Below are positions 37,162 through 46,333 of a stretch of 64,000 bases of DNA, piece by piece (position 1 is the first letter of the stretch; each line of letters starts with the position of its first letter). The notes below the pieces were generated by a model. The model saw nothing but the letters and a program-made list of their open reading frames with translations. It was not told the origin of the DNA and made no database searches. The DNA lies in contig JAABSO010000004.1 of NCBI GenBank assembly GCA_011390335.1, positions 62,001 through 126,000 on the forward strand. The letters run 5' to 3'. Both the position numbers and the translations under genes were made by a program. This DNA is from Desulfotignum sp. (lineage in GTDB: Bacteria > Desulfobacterota > Desulfobacteria > Desulfobacterales > Desulfobacteraceae).

Positions 37162-37473
37162 AAGCGACAACCCGCCCTCTGATTGAAAACCATTCCGGCA
37201 TATTTTACCAGGCCCCCTTCGGCTCTGACGGTCCTGTCAAAGGACACCACCAGGGGCTCCCCATAGAAGCGCACGCTACTATAGCAAATATTCAGATCAA
37301 GGATAATCTCTTTACACCCCGGATAAATGCTGGTAAAAAATTACCAGCCGATCAGTAACATTTTCGGTATGAAAAACAGGTAATCTTCAAAAACAGCTGT
37401 ACAGAAAACAAAATTTGATACAACTGTCATACCAAGACGGTTTCATCTCCATTAAAGGATACCGATACCACCC
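37162..37473. other. Intergenic stretch upstream of pgi, with a coding-like minus-strand segment
   Basis: Remainder of the 545 bp gap. On the minus strand, about 37165-37275 can be read as an open frame with G or C in most third positions (VRFYGEPLVVSFDRTVRAEG and onward) that runs into copy B of the repeat. I do not recognise it; it may be a gene remnant. A 7 bp inverted repeat, GGTATGA and TCATACC, lies at about 37367 and 37426, upstream of pgi. No confident promoter is seen. Confidence 0.3.
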
Positions 37474-39084
37474 ATGTATGCATCAGACAGCTATAAATCC
37501 CTGCAAAAACACGCACCCCGGTTTGACACCCCGGATTATCATTTAAAACAGATGATCAAAGATCCGGAGCGGCTGGGGGAATTTTCCCTGGGCCTGCCGG
37601 GCTTTTTTTTTGATTTTTCCCGGCAACGCCTGGACAAAACGGTAAAAAATATCCTGGAAGACCTGGCTGAAGAAAGAGGTGCAAAACAGATGTTTGCCCG
37701 GATGGCGGCAGGGGAAAAAGTCAACACCACGGAAAACCGGGCAGCCCTTCACACCGCCTGCCGGATCTTCTCAGACCCTGACCTGGTCCCTGCTGAGCCA
37801 AAAATTATACAGGAGATGCAAAAGGTAACCATGGCCATGCACGCTTTTTGTTCAGATATCCGCGAAGGCCGCATCACCGGGGCACATGGACAGGCTTTCA
37901 CCGATGCAGTGGTGGTGGGTATCGGCGGATCCTATCTTGGATGTGAATGTGTGTATAACGCCCTGAAGGCGGGCCATACCCCTAAAATACGTCTGCATTT
38001 TCTGTCCAATGTGGATATTGACAATTTCGGGGAGGTGATCACACGCATTGATCCGGACACCTGTTTGTGGATTGTTGTCTCCAAATCATACACCACCACG
38101 GAAACCATAGCCAACCTGGCCCAGGCCAGGGCTTTTCTGGAACGGCACAGCCTTTTGCCAAAAGACCACCTGGTGACCATCACCGCCAAAGAAAGCCCCG
38201 GCGATGACCCATCCAACCCGGTGCTGGCAAGTTTTTACATGTTTGATTATATCGGGGGCCGTTACTCGGTCTCCTCTGCAGTGGGCGGGATACCCCTGGG
38301 CCTGGCATTCGGTCCTGATCTGTTTGACCGGTTTCTCAAGGGCTGCGGCACCATGGACAGCCATGCCCTGCATGCACCCCCTGGTGAAAATATTCCCCTC
38401 ATGGCTGCCCTTATCAGCATCTGGAACATCCAGGTCCTTGGATACACGGCCCAGGCTATTATCCCCTATTCCAGCGCCCTTTCAAAACTGGCGCCCCATG
38501 TCCAGCAGTTGTACATGGAAAGCCTTGGCAAAGGGGTGGATAACAGCGGAACTCCCCTGCCCCGGCCGGCCGGAAGCATTGTTTTTGGAGAACCCGGTAC
38601 CAATGCCCAGCATTCATTTTTCCAGCTGGCCCACCAGGGTCCGGCCTTTCCCGTGGAATTCATCGGGGTTCTCTGTCCGGGGTATCAGGAAAGTCAGGTC
38701 ACCTCCAAAGGGGTGTATAACCACCAGGAGTTATGGGCCAATCTCATTGCCCAGACACAGGCCCTGGCCGAAGGCCTGGACCATGAGGTGCCTGCCAGGG
38801 CCTTTGGTGGTAACCGGCCCTCATCTTTGCTGGTCATAGATGACCTGTCACCGGAAAGCATCGGCATGCTGGTCTCATTTTATGAGGCCAGGACCGTATT
38901 TGAAGGATTTATCCTGGGAATCAACCCCTTTGACCAGTTCGGGGTTGAACTGGGAAAAGTCCTGGCTTCAGGCATCCGCAAAAAAATGGCAGACCAAAAC
39001 AGTAACCTGGACCATGATCTGACCCATGTGGATCCCACGGCTGCATTTTATATCAGATCCCTGTTTGCTGGAAAAATGGGTTAA
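37474..39084 (+). CDS. pgi: Glucose-6-phosphate isomerase
   Basis: Interconverts glucose-6-phosphate and fructose-6-phosphate. The 536-residue protein has VVVGIGGSYLGCECV, the phosphate-binding SKSYTTTETIAN (with SKS/TT), and a C-terminal region with LGINPFDQFGVELGK. Its 3' end overlaps the convergent FabH-like gene by 4 bp. The nearby glmM and GlmU-like genes use the same hexose-phosphate pool. Confidence 0.95.
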   Translation: MYASDSYKSLQKHAPRFDTPDYHLKQMIKDPERLGEFSLGLPGFFFDFSRQRLDKTVKNILEDLAEERGAKQMFARMAAGEKVNTTENRAALHTACRIFSDPDLVPAEPKIIQEMQKVTMAMHAFCSDIREGRITGAHGQAFTDAVVVGIGGSYLGCECVYNALKAGHTPKIRLHFLSNVDIDNFGEVITRIDPDTCLWIVVSKSYTTTETIANLAQARAFLERHSLLPKDHLVTITAKESPGDDPSNPVLASFYMFDYIGGRYSVSSAVGGIPLGLAFGPDLFDRFLKGCGTMDSHALHAPPGENIPLMAALISIWNIQVLGYTAQAIIPYSSALSKLAPHVQQLYMESLGKGVDNSGTPLPRPAGSIVFGEPGTNAQHSFFQLAHQGPAFPVEFIGVLCPGYQESQVTSKGVYNHQELWANLIAQTQALAEGLDHEVPARAFGGNRPSSLLVIDDLSPESIGMLVSFYEARTVFEGFILGINPFDQFGVELGKVLASGIRKKMADQNSNLDHDLTHVDPTAAFYIRSLFAGKMG

Positions 39085-40088
39085 AAGAAACGAAAAATAG
39101 ACGCCCCCCAGGTCAGGCCGGCACCTAAGGCCACAAACAATACCGTATCCCCGGGCTTGCCCACCCGTTCCTGGGCCATGGCCTCATGCAGGGCCAGAGG
39201 TATGCTGGCGGCGGTGGTGTTGCCGTATTTTTCAATATTATGAAAAATTTTGGATTCATCCAGTTTCATGAACTGCCCGAATGCCTGGTTGATGCGTTTG
39301 TTGGCCTGGTGCGGCACCACAAGATCAATTTCATCCAGACCGATATCTGCTTTTTCCAACGCTTCATTGGTTACCCGGGGCAACATCCGAACCGCTTTTT
39401 TAAAGATGGCAGGACCGTCCATTACCGGATAATACCGGGGATCATCTGTCGACAGACCCGGCGGTATGCGTTGAAGAAGCCTTGAGGCAGGCAGCTCAGC
39501 CATCAAAGAGCCGGCATGGTTGCCGTCCGCATGCAGCGCCGATGCCAGCAGCCCCACTTTTTCATCGGTCTGCACACCCTCCAGGCATACTGCTGCAGCA
39601 CCATCCCCGAAGATCACAGTCACATCCCGTCCCCTGGTGGATTTATCCAGTCCGGAGGAGTGGACTTCCCCTCCCACCAGGAGCACCCGGCCGGCAAGGC
39701 CGGATTTGATATAGGCGTCAGCCGTGGCAAGGCCGTAAAGGAACCCTGTGCACTGCTGGCGGATATCCAGGACCGGTGTTTTGTCAAGGCCCAGTTTGGC
39801 TGCCATCAAACATCCGGACCCGGGAAACATGATATCAGGGCTCAAGGTGGCAAAAATTATAAAATCCACATCTTCAGGCTGCCATCCGGCACCTGCCAGG
39901 GCCATTCTGGCAGCTTCGGCCCCGAGATCGGAAGCACCACATTCTTCATTTATCCAGTAGCGCTGCCTGATACCGGTGCGCTGGCGAATCCATTCATCAG
40001 AGGTGTCCATGATTTTTTCCAGATCATGGTTGGTCACCACATTGGGGGGAACAAACATGCCTGTGCTGCGTATGGTGGTTTTCTTCAT
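39081..40088 (-). CDS. fabH: 3-oxoacyl-ACP synthase III (FabH family)
   Basis: Thiolase-fold condensing enzyme starting fatty-acid chains. The 335 residues carry the Cys-His-Asn triad: C113 in RQQCTGFLYGL, H260 in VPHQANKRINQ and N290 in YGNTTAAS. AAGGA precedes the ATG. It stands alone, without fabD, fabG or acpP beside it, so a specialised paralogue (for example for secondary lipid or hydrocarbon formation) is possible. The symbol is used at family level. Confidence 0.88.
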   Translation of the reverse strand: MKKTTIRSTGMFVPPNVVTNHDLEKIMDTSDEWIRQRTGIRQRYWINEECGASDLGAEAARMALAGAGWQPEDVDFIIFATLSPDIMFPGSGCLMAAKLGLDKTPVLDIRQQCTGFLYGLATADAYIKSGLAGRVLLVGGEVHSSGLDKSTRGRDVTVIFGDGAAAVCLEGVQTDEKVGLLASALHADGNHAGSLMAELPASRLLQRIPPGLSTDDPRYYPVMDGPAIFKKAVRMLPRVTNEALEKADIGLDEIDLVVPHQANKRINQAFGQFMKLDESKIFHNIEKYGNTTAASIPLALHEAMAQERVGKPGDTVLFVALGAGLTWGASIFRFF

Positions 40089-40237
40089 TACCGTTTCCTT
40101 AAGTTGTGTTTCGTGTGGATCTGTTCATCCATACATTTTCATGATATTCAATTACAATGATTCACACGCCTTATAGTATTAAATGGTATTTTGCGCAAGT
40201 TGCACCACACCAGCAATTTTATGGTTTTTTATTTTTT

Positions 40238-40266
40238 TTGCTTGCATGTCTGAATCCATCTATTAT
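40238..40266 (+). promoter_or_regulatory. Sigma-70-type promoter for the receiver/activator pair
   Basis: TTGCTT at 40238-40243, a 17 bp spacer and TATTAT at 40261-40266, about 60 bp before the receiver gene. It lies in the 238 bp divergent gap with the FabH-like gene. Confidence 0.45.
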
Positions 40267-40326
40267 ATGGACTAATTGTTATTAATACAAATCAGCTATG
40301 AACCCCTTTCATAAAGGCACAAAAAA

Positions 40327-40719
40327 ATGGCAGCCCCCATCCGTTTGTTAATTGTCGACGACAATGAAGATATTTTGTCCACCTTTTATGAATTTTTCAA
40401 CTCCATGGGGTATGAAGTTAAAACAGCAGTGGACGGTTTTGCCGCATTAAAACTGCTCAGGGAAAAAACACATGATTTTGACTGTTTGATCACCGATCTT
40501 GTCATGCCCAACATCAGCGGTGTCGGGCTGATTTCCATTGTGAAAAAAGAATATCCTGATCTTAAAATTATAGCCATGACAGGCTATGGTGACCAGCCCG
40601 GTGCCCTGGCTTCTGAAGCCCGTGCAGATGTGGTGCTGTTTAAACCAGTGGACCTGTTCAAAATTGAAGAAAAAATAACCGGGCTCCTGGACAAAGGCAG
40701 TCAAAACAAACAAGAGTAA
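40327..40719 (+). CDS. Single-domain response regulator
   Basis: A 130-residue receiver domain with no output domain. Acidic pocket LIVDDNED, phospho-acceptor D57 in CLITDLVMPN, the switch Thr in AMTGYGD and the conserved Lys in VVLFKPVDL are all visible. It is followed 9 bp later by a sigma-54 activator that lacks its own receiver. The pair looks like an NtrC-type regulator divided into two proteins, and this one may regulate the second by direct contact. No kinase is adjacent. Confidence 0.88.
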   Translation: MAAPIRLLIVDDNEDILSTFYEFFNSMGYEVKTAVDGFAALKLLREKTHDFDCLITDLVMPNISGVGLISIVKKEYPDLKIIAMTGYGDQPGALASEARADVVLFKPVDLFKIEEKITGLLDKGSQNKQE

Positions 40720-40728
40720 CATTTTATC

Positions 40729-41808
40729 ATGACCACAACACCGCTTATCGGCGTCAGTAAATCATTACTCAAGATCAAGGAATTGATCAACCATGTGGCC
40801 AATACCTGCCTGAATGTTTTAATCACAGGTGAAACAGGGGTAGGCAAAGAGGTGGTGGCGCAAAATCTGTATGAAGAATCCCCCAGGACCGCGCACAGTT
40901 TTGTAAAAATCAATTGTGCCGCTCTGCCTGAAACCCTTCTTGAAAGTGAATTGTACGGGTATGAAAAAGGGGCATTCACCGGTGCCCACAAAAAAAGGCC
41001 TGGTAAGTTCCAGGCTGCCCATAAAGGGGTGCTTTTTTTAGACGAGATCGGGGATATGCCCTTGTCTTTACAGTCCAAAATGCTTCATGTGCTCCAGAGT
41101 GGAGAGTTTTCACCCCTGGGGTCAGACCAGGATTTTAAAACAGATGTATGGGTGATTGCCGCCACCAACCATGATCTGGAGCAGCGGATTAAACAGAAAC
41201 AGTTCAGAGAAGATCTGTTTTACCGGCTCAATATCATTAAGATTGATATTCCCCCTTTGCGGGAACGCAAAGAAGATATTCCAGCCTTGGTTGAATATTA
41301 TTGCCGGCTGTATAAATCTGAATACCCCAACAGCCAGGGAAGCAAACCTGATGCAGATATCATGACAAGGCTGTGCAATTACCCCTGGCCCGGCAATGTC
41401 CGACAGCTGCAGAACTGTATCAAAAAGCAGATGGTCCTCAACTCATGGGAAAAAATATTTGATGAAATGCCGGCAGAAGAGACCCGTGGCACTGTTCCCC
41501 AGACATCTGTCCAACCAAAGTCCAATCCCGGCCGCGTCAACACGGTCCACCCGGATTTTGCCAATGACCGGACCGGCCTGATATCCCAGTTTGTGGATCT
41601 GTCCACCAGTTCTGATAAGCTGTTTCAGGACATATCCTTGAAAAAAATCAAAAAAAAAGCATCAGACCGGGTGGAAAAAGAGGTGATCACCTTTGTGCTG
41701 GACAAAGTGGGATGGAACCGGTCCAGGGCTGCCAAAATCCTCAAGGTCAGCTACAAAACCCTGCTGTATAAAATGACTGAATTTGAAATAGATCCCCCAA
41801 GCAAATAA
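40729..41808 (+). CDS. Sigma-54-dependent transcriptional activator without receiver domain
   Basis: A 359-residue bacterial enhancer-binding protein. The AAA+ domain begins almost at the N-terminus: Walker A GETGVGKE (34-41), GAFTGA (81-86, the sigma-54 contact loop), Walker B FLDEIGD (103-109) and the arginine-finger region FREDLFYRLN. A linker (about 255-300) precedes a Fis-type helix-turn-helix at the C-terminus (NRSRAAKILKVSYKTLLYKM). No N-terminal sensory domain is present. The preceding receiver protein probably supplies control. The targets are unknown, and I found no -24/-12 element upstream of the neighbouring liv genes. Confidence 0.9.
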   Translation: MTTTPLIGVSKSLLKIKELINHVANTCLNVLITGETGVGKEVVAQNLYEESPRTAHSFVKINCAALPETLLESELYGYEKGAFTGAHKKRPGKFQAAHKGVLFLDEIGDMPLSLQSKMLHVLQSGEFSPLGSDQDFKTDVWVIAATNHDLEQRIKQKQFREDLFYRLNIIKIDIPPLRERKEDIPALVEYYCRLYKSEYPNSQGSKPDADIMTRLCNYPWPGNVRQLQNCIKKQMVLNSWEKIFDEMPAEETRGTVPQTSVQPKSNPGRVNTVHPDFANDRTGLISQFVDLSTSSDKLFQDISLKKIKKKASDRVEKEVITFVLDKVGWNRSRAAKILKVSYKTLLYKMTEFEIDPPSK

Positions 41809-41840
41809 CAAAAACGTTGCCATATCATGCATATTATTTC

Positions 41841-41869
41841 TTTACTTCATCCGTGATTTTACATATAGA
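41841..41869 (+). promoter_or_regulatory. Sigma-70-type promoter for livK
   Basis: TTTACT at 41841-41846, a 17 bp spacer and TATAGA at 41864-41869. It implies a livK leader of about 165 nt that contains a long hairpin. Confidence 0.5.
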
Positions 41870-41891
41870 GTCAACGGATGTTTTACCTAAA

Positions 41892-41931
41892 GATGCATTG
41901 CATCCCAGACTTTTTTTGGGAACAGTGCATC
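41892..41931 (+). promoter_or_regulatory. Leader hairpin upstream of livK
   Basis: GATGCATTG (41892-41900) pairs with CAGTGCATC (41923-41931) including one G-U wobble, and an inner TCCC/GGGA stem closes a T-rich loop. It lies about 110 bp before livK inside the inferred leader. There is no T run after it, so it is not a plain terminator; a role in RNA stability or conditional folding is possible. Confidence 0.4.
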
Positions 41932-42044
41932 TGTTTCATGCGGTTTTACCAAAATTTGGGCCTGGATATTTTGGATTTTTGCAATCGGTTTTCTTTTGCC
42001 ATAAAATCCAAATCTTTTAATCATGTTTTTGTAAAGGAGGAAGT

Positions 42045-43220
42045 ATGCGAAAGATTGCTGTTTTAACGGTTGTGGCCTTTTCTGTGGCCATGTTGTTTTC
42101 TTCTCTGGCCTTTGCCGCCAGAAAAACCATCATTAAAATCGGCATCAACGCCCCCCTGACAGGTGACATTCCCAAGGTGGGGGAAGGAACCAAGTACGCT
42201 GCCCAGATGTGGCTGGAAGATATCGAAAAAGCCGGCGGTCTGGAAGTGGGGGGTAAAAAGTACGATGTGGAACTGGTTATTGAAGACAATGAATCCAAGG
42301 CGGAATCTGCTGTAAAAGCAAACACCAAAATGATTTCCCAGGATGATGTGCTGGCCATCATCGGACCCCAGTCCTCCAAACAGGCAGTGCCTGCAGGAGA
42401 GGTGGCCAACAAATACAAAACCGTGATGATCAGCCCCTGGTCCACCAACCCCGACACCACCCTGGACCGGCCCTATGTCTTCCGGGGGTGTTTTCTGGAT
42501 CCTTTCCAGGGACCGGTTGTGGCCAATTTCATCACAGATGAATTCGGATTTACAAAAGCTGCGGTTCTCTATGATGTGGCCTCTGACTATCCCAAAGGGC
42601 TGGCTGAAGTTTTCAAAGATGCCTGGGAAGCAAAACACGGGGCAGGCAGTGTAGTGGCCTATGAAAGTTTTACCACCAAGGACACCGACTTTTCCTCCCA
42701 GCTCACCAAGATTGTGAAATCCGGTGCCCAGGTGCTGTTCACTCCCCAGTATTACAATGAGGTGCCCCTTATTGTGAGCCAGGCCAAAAATCTGGGCTGG
42801 GAAGGCCCCATTGTGGGATCTGATTCCTGGGGATCAGCTGAGTTGGTTGAACTGTGCGGAGAAGCCTGTTATGGCCTGTTTTTTTCCTCCCATTATGCAG
42901 CAGCCGGCGCCAAAGGCGCAACCAAAGCCTTTATTGACCGGTATGAAAAAACATATGGATATACCCCTGATGACGTGGCCGCCCTCACCTGGGATTCCCT
43001 GCAGTTGGCCCAGCAGGCTATCCAGGATGCCGGCAAACTCACCGGCCGCATCGAAAAAGACAGAGAAGCGGTCAGAGATGCTTTGACCCGGATCGAGGAC
43101 TTTGACGGCATCACCGGTAAAATGACCTTTACCGAAGAAGGGGATCCCATCAAATGTGCGGTCATCGTTAAAATAAACAACCAGGGCGAATTTGAATTCT
43201 ACGGCTCCAGCTGCCCCTGA
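42045..43220 (+). CDS. livK: Branched-chain amino-acid ABC transporter substrate-binding protein
   Basis: Periplasmic type I binding protein (Peripla_BP_6). A signal peptide covers 1 to about 25 (ending SLAFAA). The mature part of the 391 residues opens IKIGINAPLTGD and includes AIIGPQSSKQAVPAGE, typical of LivJ/LivK. GGAGG lies close to the ATG. It is the first gene of livKHMGF. The real ligand may be a branched-chain amino acid or another small amphipathic compound. Confidence 0.92.
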   Translation: MRKIAVLTVVAFSVAMLFSSLAFAARKTIIKIGINAPLTGDIPKVGEGTKYAAQMWLEDIEKAGGLEVGGKKYDVELVIEDNESKAESAVKANTKMISQDDVLAIIGPQSSKQAVPAGEVANKYKTVMISPWSTNPDTTLDRPYVFRGCFLDPFQGPVVANFITDEFGFTKAAVLYDVASDYPKGLAEVFKDAWEAKHGAGSVVAYESFTTKDTDFSSQLTKIVKSGAQVLFTPQYYNEVPLIVSQAKNLGWEGPIVGSDSWGSAELVELCGEACYGLFFSSHYAAAGAKGATKAFIDRYEKTYGYTPDDVAALTWDSLQLAQQAIQDAGKLTGRIEKDREAVRDALTRIEDFDGITGKMTFTEEGDPIKCAVIVKINNQGEFEFYGSSCP

Positions 43221-43254
43221 TTTTCAAAAGTCCCTGTCCATTTAACTGTATTAC

Positions 43255-43288
43255 ACTGCTGCAGGCCTTTTTTGGGGCCTGCAGCAGT
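43255..43288 (+). other. Strong hairpin between livK and livH
   Basis: A perfect 13 bp stem, ACTGCTGCAGGCC (43255-43267) with GGCCTGCAGCAGT (43276-43288), and an 8-base T-rich loop. No T run follows. Such hairpins after a binding-protein gene often shield its mRNA 3' end and let fewer polymerases or ribosomes reach the permease genes. That role is inferred here. Confidence 0.6.
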
Positions 43289-43313
43289 TGTCCAACCCAA
43301 CAGGAGTCGGTGA

Positions 43314-44249
43314 ATGGAACCCCTGATAGAATCCTTTAATTATATCCTGCAAAACATTATCAATGCCCTGCAGCGGGGCAGCTTTTATGCCGTTATTTCC
43401 ATTGGATATTCCATGGTCTACGGGGTATTGATGCTGTTCAACTTTGCCCACGGCGACATCTTCATGGTGGGCACCTATATCGGTTTTGGTATTGCCACCG
43501 TGTTTCTGGCGGTTTTAACCGGTCTGGTGCCACCGCCGGTGATTTTTCTGGCCACCGTGGTGGTGACCATGTTTCTGGCATCCTGGATCGGGGTGTTTGT
43601 GGAAGTGGCAGGATACCGGCCTCTACGCCAGGCCCCCCGGGCATCTGCCGCCATCACCGGACTGATGATCGGTATCATTTTTGAAACCACCATCCTGATC
43701 ATGCTGGGTGCCAAAAGGCTTAGCTTTCCACCGTTGATGGAAACGGTCAACTACCACATCGGGGGTATCTATATCACCAATGTAAAGGCCATGATCATCA
43801 TCATCTCCCTGCTGCTCATGCTGGCCCTGCATGCCTTTATCCAGAAAACCAAATGGGGTATGGCCATGCGGGCCATGTCATACGATTTTCTGGCCGTTCC
43901 CCTCATGGGGGTTTCCATCAATATCATTGCGCCTTTGACCTTTGCGGTGGGCGCAGGCCTTGCATCGGTGGCCGGTATTCTCTACGGCCAGGCATACCCG
44001 ATCCTGGATCCCTATATGGGGGTGCTGCTGGGATGGAAAGCCTTTGTGGCAGCCATTTTAGGAGGACGTGGCTCCATCAAGGGAGCAGCTTTGGCCGGAT
44101 ATCTACTGGGATTCATCGAGATCTTTGTGGCCACAATTTTTCCATCCACCCTGCGGGATTTCATAGCCTATTCCATTATCCTGATCATCCTGACCTTCAG
44201 GCCCAGGGGATTTTTCGGAATGGAACACAGCACCAAGCTTCGGCTTTAA
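43314..44249 (+). CDS. livH: Branched-chain amino-acid ABC transporter permease LivH
   Basis: Inner-membrane permease of 311 residues with about eight hydrophobic segments. The start region has ALQRGSFYAVISIGYSMVYG and the C-terminal half has GWKAFVAAILGGRGSIKGA, which matches the LivH EAA-like coupling loop. It follows livK after 93 bp that include a strong hairpin, and livM follows after 33 bp. Confidence 0.94.
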   Translation: MEPLIESFNYILQNIINALQRGSFYAVISIGYSMVYGVLMLFNFAHGDIFMVGTYIGFGIATVFLAVLTGLVPPPVIFLATVVVTMFLASWIGVFVEVAGYRPLRQAPRASAAITGLMIGIIFETTILIMLGAKRLSFPPLMETVNYHIGGIYITNVKAMIIIISLLLMLALHAFIQKTKWGMAMRAMSYDFLAVPLMGVSINIIAPLTFAVGAGLASVAGILYGQAYPILDPYMGVLLGWKAFVAAILGGRGSIKGAALAGYLLGFIEIFVATIFPSTLRDFIAYSIILIILTFRPRGFFGMEHSTKLRL

Positions 44250-44282
44250 ATTCTTGACCCAACACACAGACAGGAACATCAC

Positions 44283-45563
44283 ATGGGAATTGCAAAAAAA
44301 TTTCAACAAGTGTTTTCAACTGTCCCCATGCTGGGGTGGTTTTTGGGCATCCTCACAGCGGTGCTGATTGAATATTTCTGGGGATATGATTATATCTCCT
44401 ATTACCTGGGTCTGCCCAAGATACCGGTGCTGTTCGGAGCACTGATCATGCTCAAGGAACCCATGATGATACCCGGTGCCCTTGCCTATGACCTGATTGT
44501 ATACGTTATTCCGGTACTGGCGGTGGCAAAGCTTTCCAGTGTTTTCACCAACCCCGGGGCAGCCCTGCTGGAAAAACTGCCCTTGTGGCTTTCCGCTGTC
44601 ATCCACCTGGTCTGTTTTTATGCCATTCTCCATTTGTGGGCCGGTATTAACGACTACCGGGTCCTGGTGGTCAAACTCACCCTTGTTTCCATTATTCTTA
44701 CGGTAAGTGTCAACGTCATCAATGGGTACCAGGGGGAATTTTCCTGCTCCCATCCCGGGTTCATGGCCTTAGGGGCATATGTGTCTTCCATTCTTACCCT
44801 GGTCCTGTTCACCAATGACAAAATTTTCGGTACCGCCCTGCTGCCGCCGTCCCTGGGTCCCTATCTTTTCCCGCTGGTGCTGGTGGCAGGGGGAGCTGCT
44901 GCTGCCATCGGTTCACTGGCCGTAGCCATTCCCTCTTTTCGCACCAGGGGTGATTACCTGGCCATTATCTCACTGGCATTCATGTTTATCGTCAAGTCTG
45001 CGGTTGAAAACCTGAACTTCATTGGCGGTGCCAGGGGTATGGGCGGACAGCCTGATCTTGCCCCTCTGCCCGTCATTTTCTTCTGGACCCTGCTGTGCAT
45101 CTGGGTCATCCACAACTTTGTCACCTCGATTCTGGGCAAGGCATTGAACACGGTGAGAGATGATGAAGCAGCTGCCGAATCCATGACTGTTAAAACCCGA
45201 AAAACCAAAATGACCGCCTTTATGTTCGGTGCTTTCTGGGCCGGTATTGCCGGCGGTCTTTTTGCCCATGTGCTCACCTATATCAACCCGGGCATGTTCA
45301 GCATCAACCGCCTGGCCGAAATTCTTGCCATGGTCTACTTCGGCGGGCTCAACTCCATTGTGGGCTCCATTGTGGGGGCGGTGAGTATCAATGTGCTGGG
45401 TGAGGCCCTGCGACCCCTGGAGCTGTTTAAATGGATCATCATTCCATTGATTTTGATCTTTGTCATGATATTCAGGCCCTATGGGCTGATCTCCTTTACA
45501 GAGATCAATGCAAAAAAACTGCTGGAAGCCAAGCACAAACGCCAACAAGGAGTGTCCCCATGA
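44283..45563 (+). CDS. livM: Branched-chain amino-acid ABC transporter permease LivM
   Basis: Second permease subunit, 426 residues, about ten hydrophobic segments. The N-terminal ~140 residues form an extra membrane region, longer than the shortest LivM proteins. FSCSHPGFMALGAYVSS and RTRGDYLAIISLAF are family features, and the coupling loop is near SMTVKTRKTKMTAFMFGAF. It overlaps livG by 4 bp (ATGA). Confidence 0.93.
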   Translation: MGIAKKFQQVFSTVPMLGWFLGILTAVLIEYFWGYDYISYYLGLPKIPVLFGALIMLKEPMMIPGALAYDLIVYVIPVLAVAKLSSVFTNPGAALLEKLPLWLSAVIHLVCFYAILHLWAGINDYRVLVVKLTLVSIILTVSVNVINGYQGEFSCSHPGFMALGAYVSSILTLVLFTNDKIFGTALLPPSLGPYLFPLVLVAGGAAAAIGSLAVAIPSFRTRGDYLAIISLAFMFIVKSAVENLNFIGGARGMGGQPDLAPLPVIFFWTLLCIWVIHNFVTSILGKALNTVRDDEAAAESMTVKTRKTKMTAFMFGAFWAGIAGGLFAHVLTYINPGMFSINRLAEILAMVYFGGLNSIVGSIVGAVSINVLGEALRPLELFKWIIIPLILIFVMIFRPYGLISFTEINAKKLLEAKHKRQQGVSP

Positions 45564-46333
45564 CCGCACTGCTGGATGTTAAAAACATGACCCACTTTTT
45601 CGGCGGGCTGCGGGCTGTTCATAACTATAACCTGAACATTGCACCCAGACAGATTTTTGGCCTCATCGGTCCCAACGGCGCCGGAAAAACCACTATTTTC
45701 AACCTGATCACAGGGGTGTACACCCCCACTGAAGGGGAGATCCGGCTGGAAAACAAAAACATCAAAGGCCTGGAAACCAATGAAATTGCCGCCCTGGGCC
45801 TGGGCCGGACATTCCAGAACCTGGCGTTGTGGCGGCACATGAATGTGGTGGACCATATCCGCATGGCCCATTATTCTCAGCTAGACTATGGGCTGCTGGG
45901 GGCGTTTTTCAACTCCCGTGCCTGCCGGGACCAGGAAAACCAGGTCAGGGAAAATGCCCACCGCCTCATGCAACTGTTTGATATCGAAAAATATGCCGAC
46001 GATCTTGTGACAAGCCTCCCCTATGGGGCCCAGCGCCGGGTAGAAATGGCCCGGGCCATGGCCACCAATCCCAAAGTGCTGTTTTTAGATGAGCCCACCG
46101 CCGGCATGACCCCTGATGAACTGGTGAAAATGATCCGCATCATCCGCCAGGTGCACCAGGATTTCAACGTGGCGATTTTTCTGATAGAACACCGCATGAA
46201 ATTTGTCATGGAGCTGTGTGAATCGATCCAGACCCTGGTGTTCGGGGAAGTGATCGCCGAAGGCCCACCTGAAGAAATCCAGAACAACCCCCAGGTGATA
46301 GAAGCCTATCTGGGCAAGGAGGATATGACCTGA
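45560..46333 (+). CDS. livG: Branched-chain amino-acid ABC transporter ATP-binding protein LivG
   Basis: ATPase subunit, 257 residues from ATG 45560, overlapping the livM stop in ATGA. Walker A is GPNGAGKTT, Walker B is VLFLDEPTAGM, and the signature is the LivG form LPYGAQRRVEMARAM. An upstream in-frame start at 45431 lies within livM and is not used. It overlaps livF by 1 bp (TGATG). Confidence 0.95.
   Translation: MTALLDVKNMTHFFGGLRAVHNYNLNIAPRQIFGLIGPNGAGKTTIFNLITGVYTPTEGEIRLENKNIKGLETNEIAALGLGRTFQNLALWRHMNVVDHIRMAHYSQLDYGLLGAFFNSRACRDQENQVRENAHRLMQLFDIEKYADDLVTSLPYGAQRRVEMARAMATNPKVLFLDEPTAGMTPDELVKMIRIIRQVHQDFNVAIFLIEHRMKFVMELCESIQTLVFGEVIAEGPPEEIQNNPQVIEAYLGKEDMT

Noticed and set aside
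36929..37201. N-terminal extension of the GlmU-like gene to 37201
   Set aside because: The extension runs through repeat copy B and has no family-like sequence; the ATG at 36928 gives a normal beta-helix protein.
41809..42044. Sigma-54 promoter for the liv operon next to the sigma-54 activator
   Set aside because: I found no GG-N10-GC element; a sigma-70-like promoter fits better.
45431..45559. Longer N-terminus for LivG
   Set aside because: It is the out-of-frame end of livM; the ATGA overlap at 45560 gives the normal LivG start.
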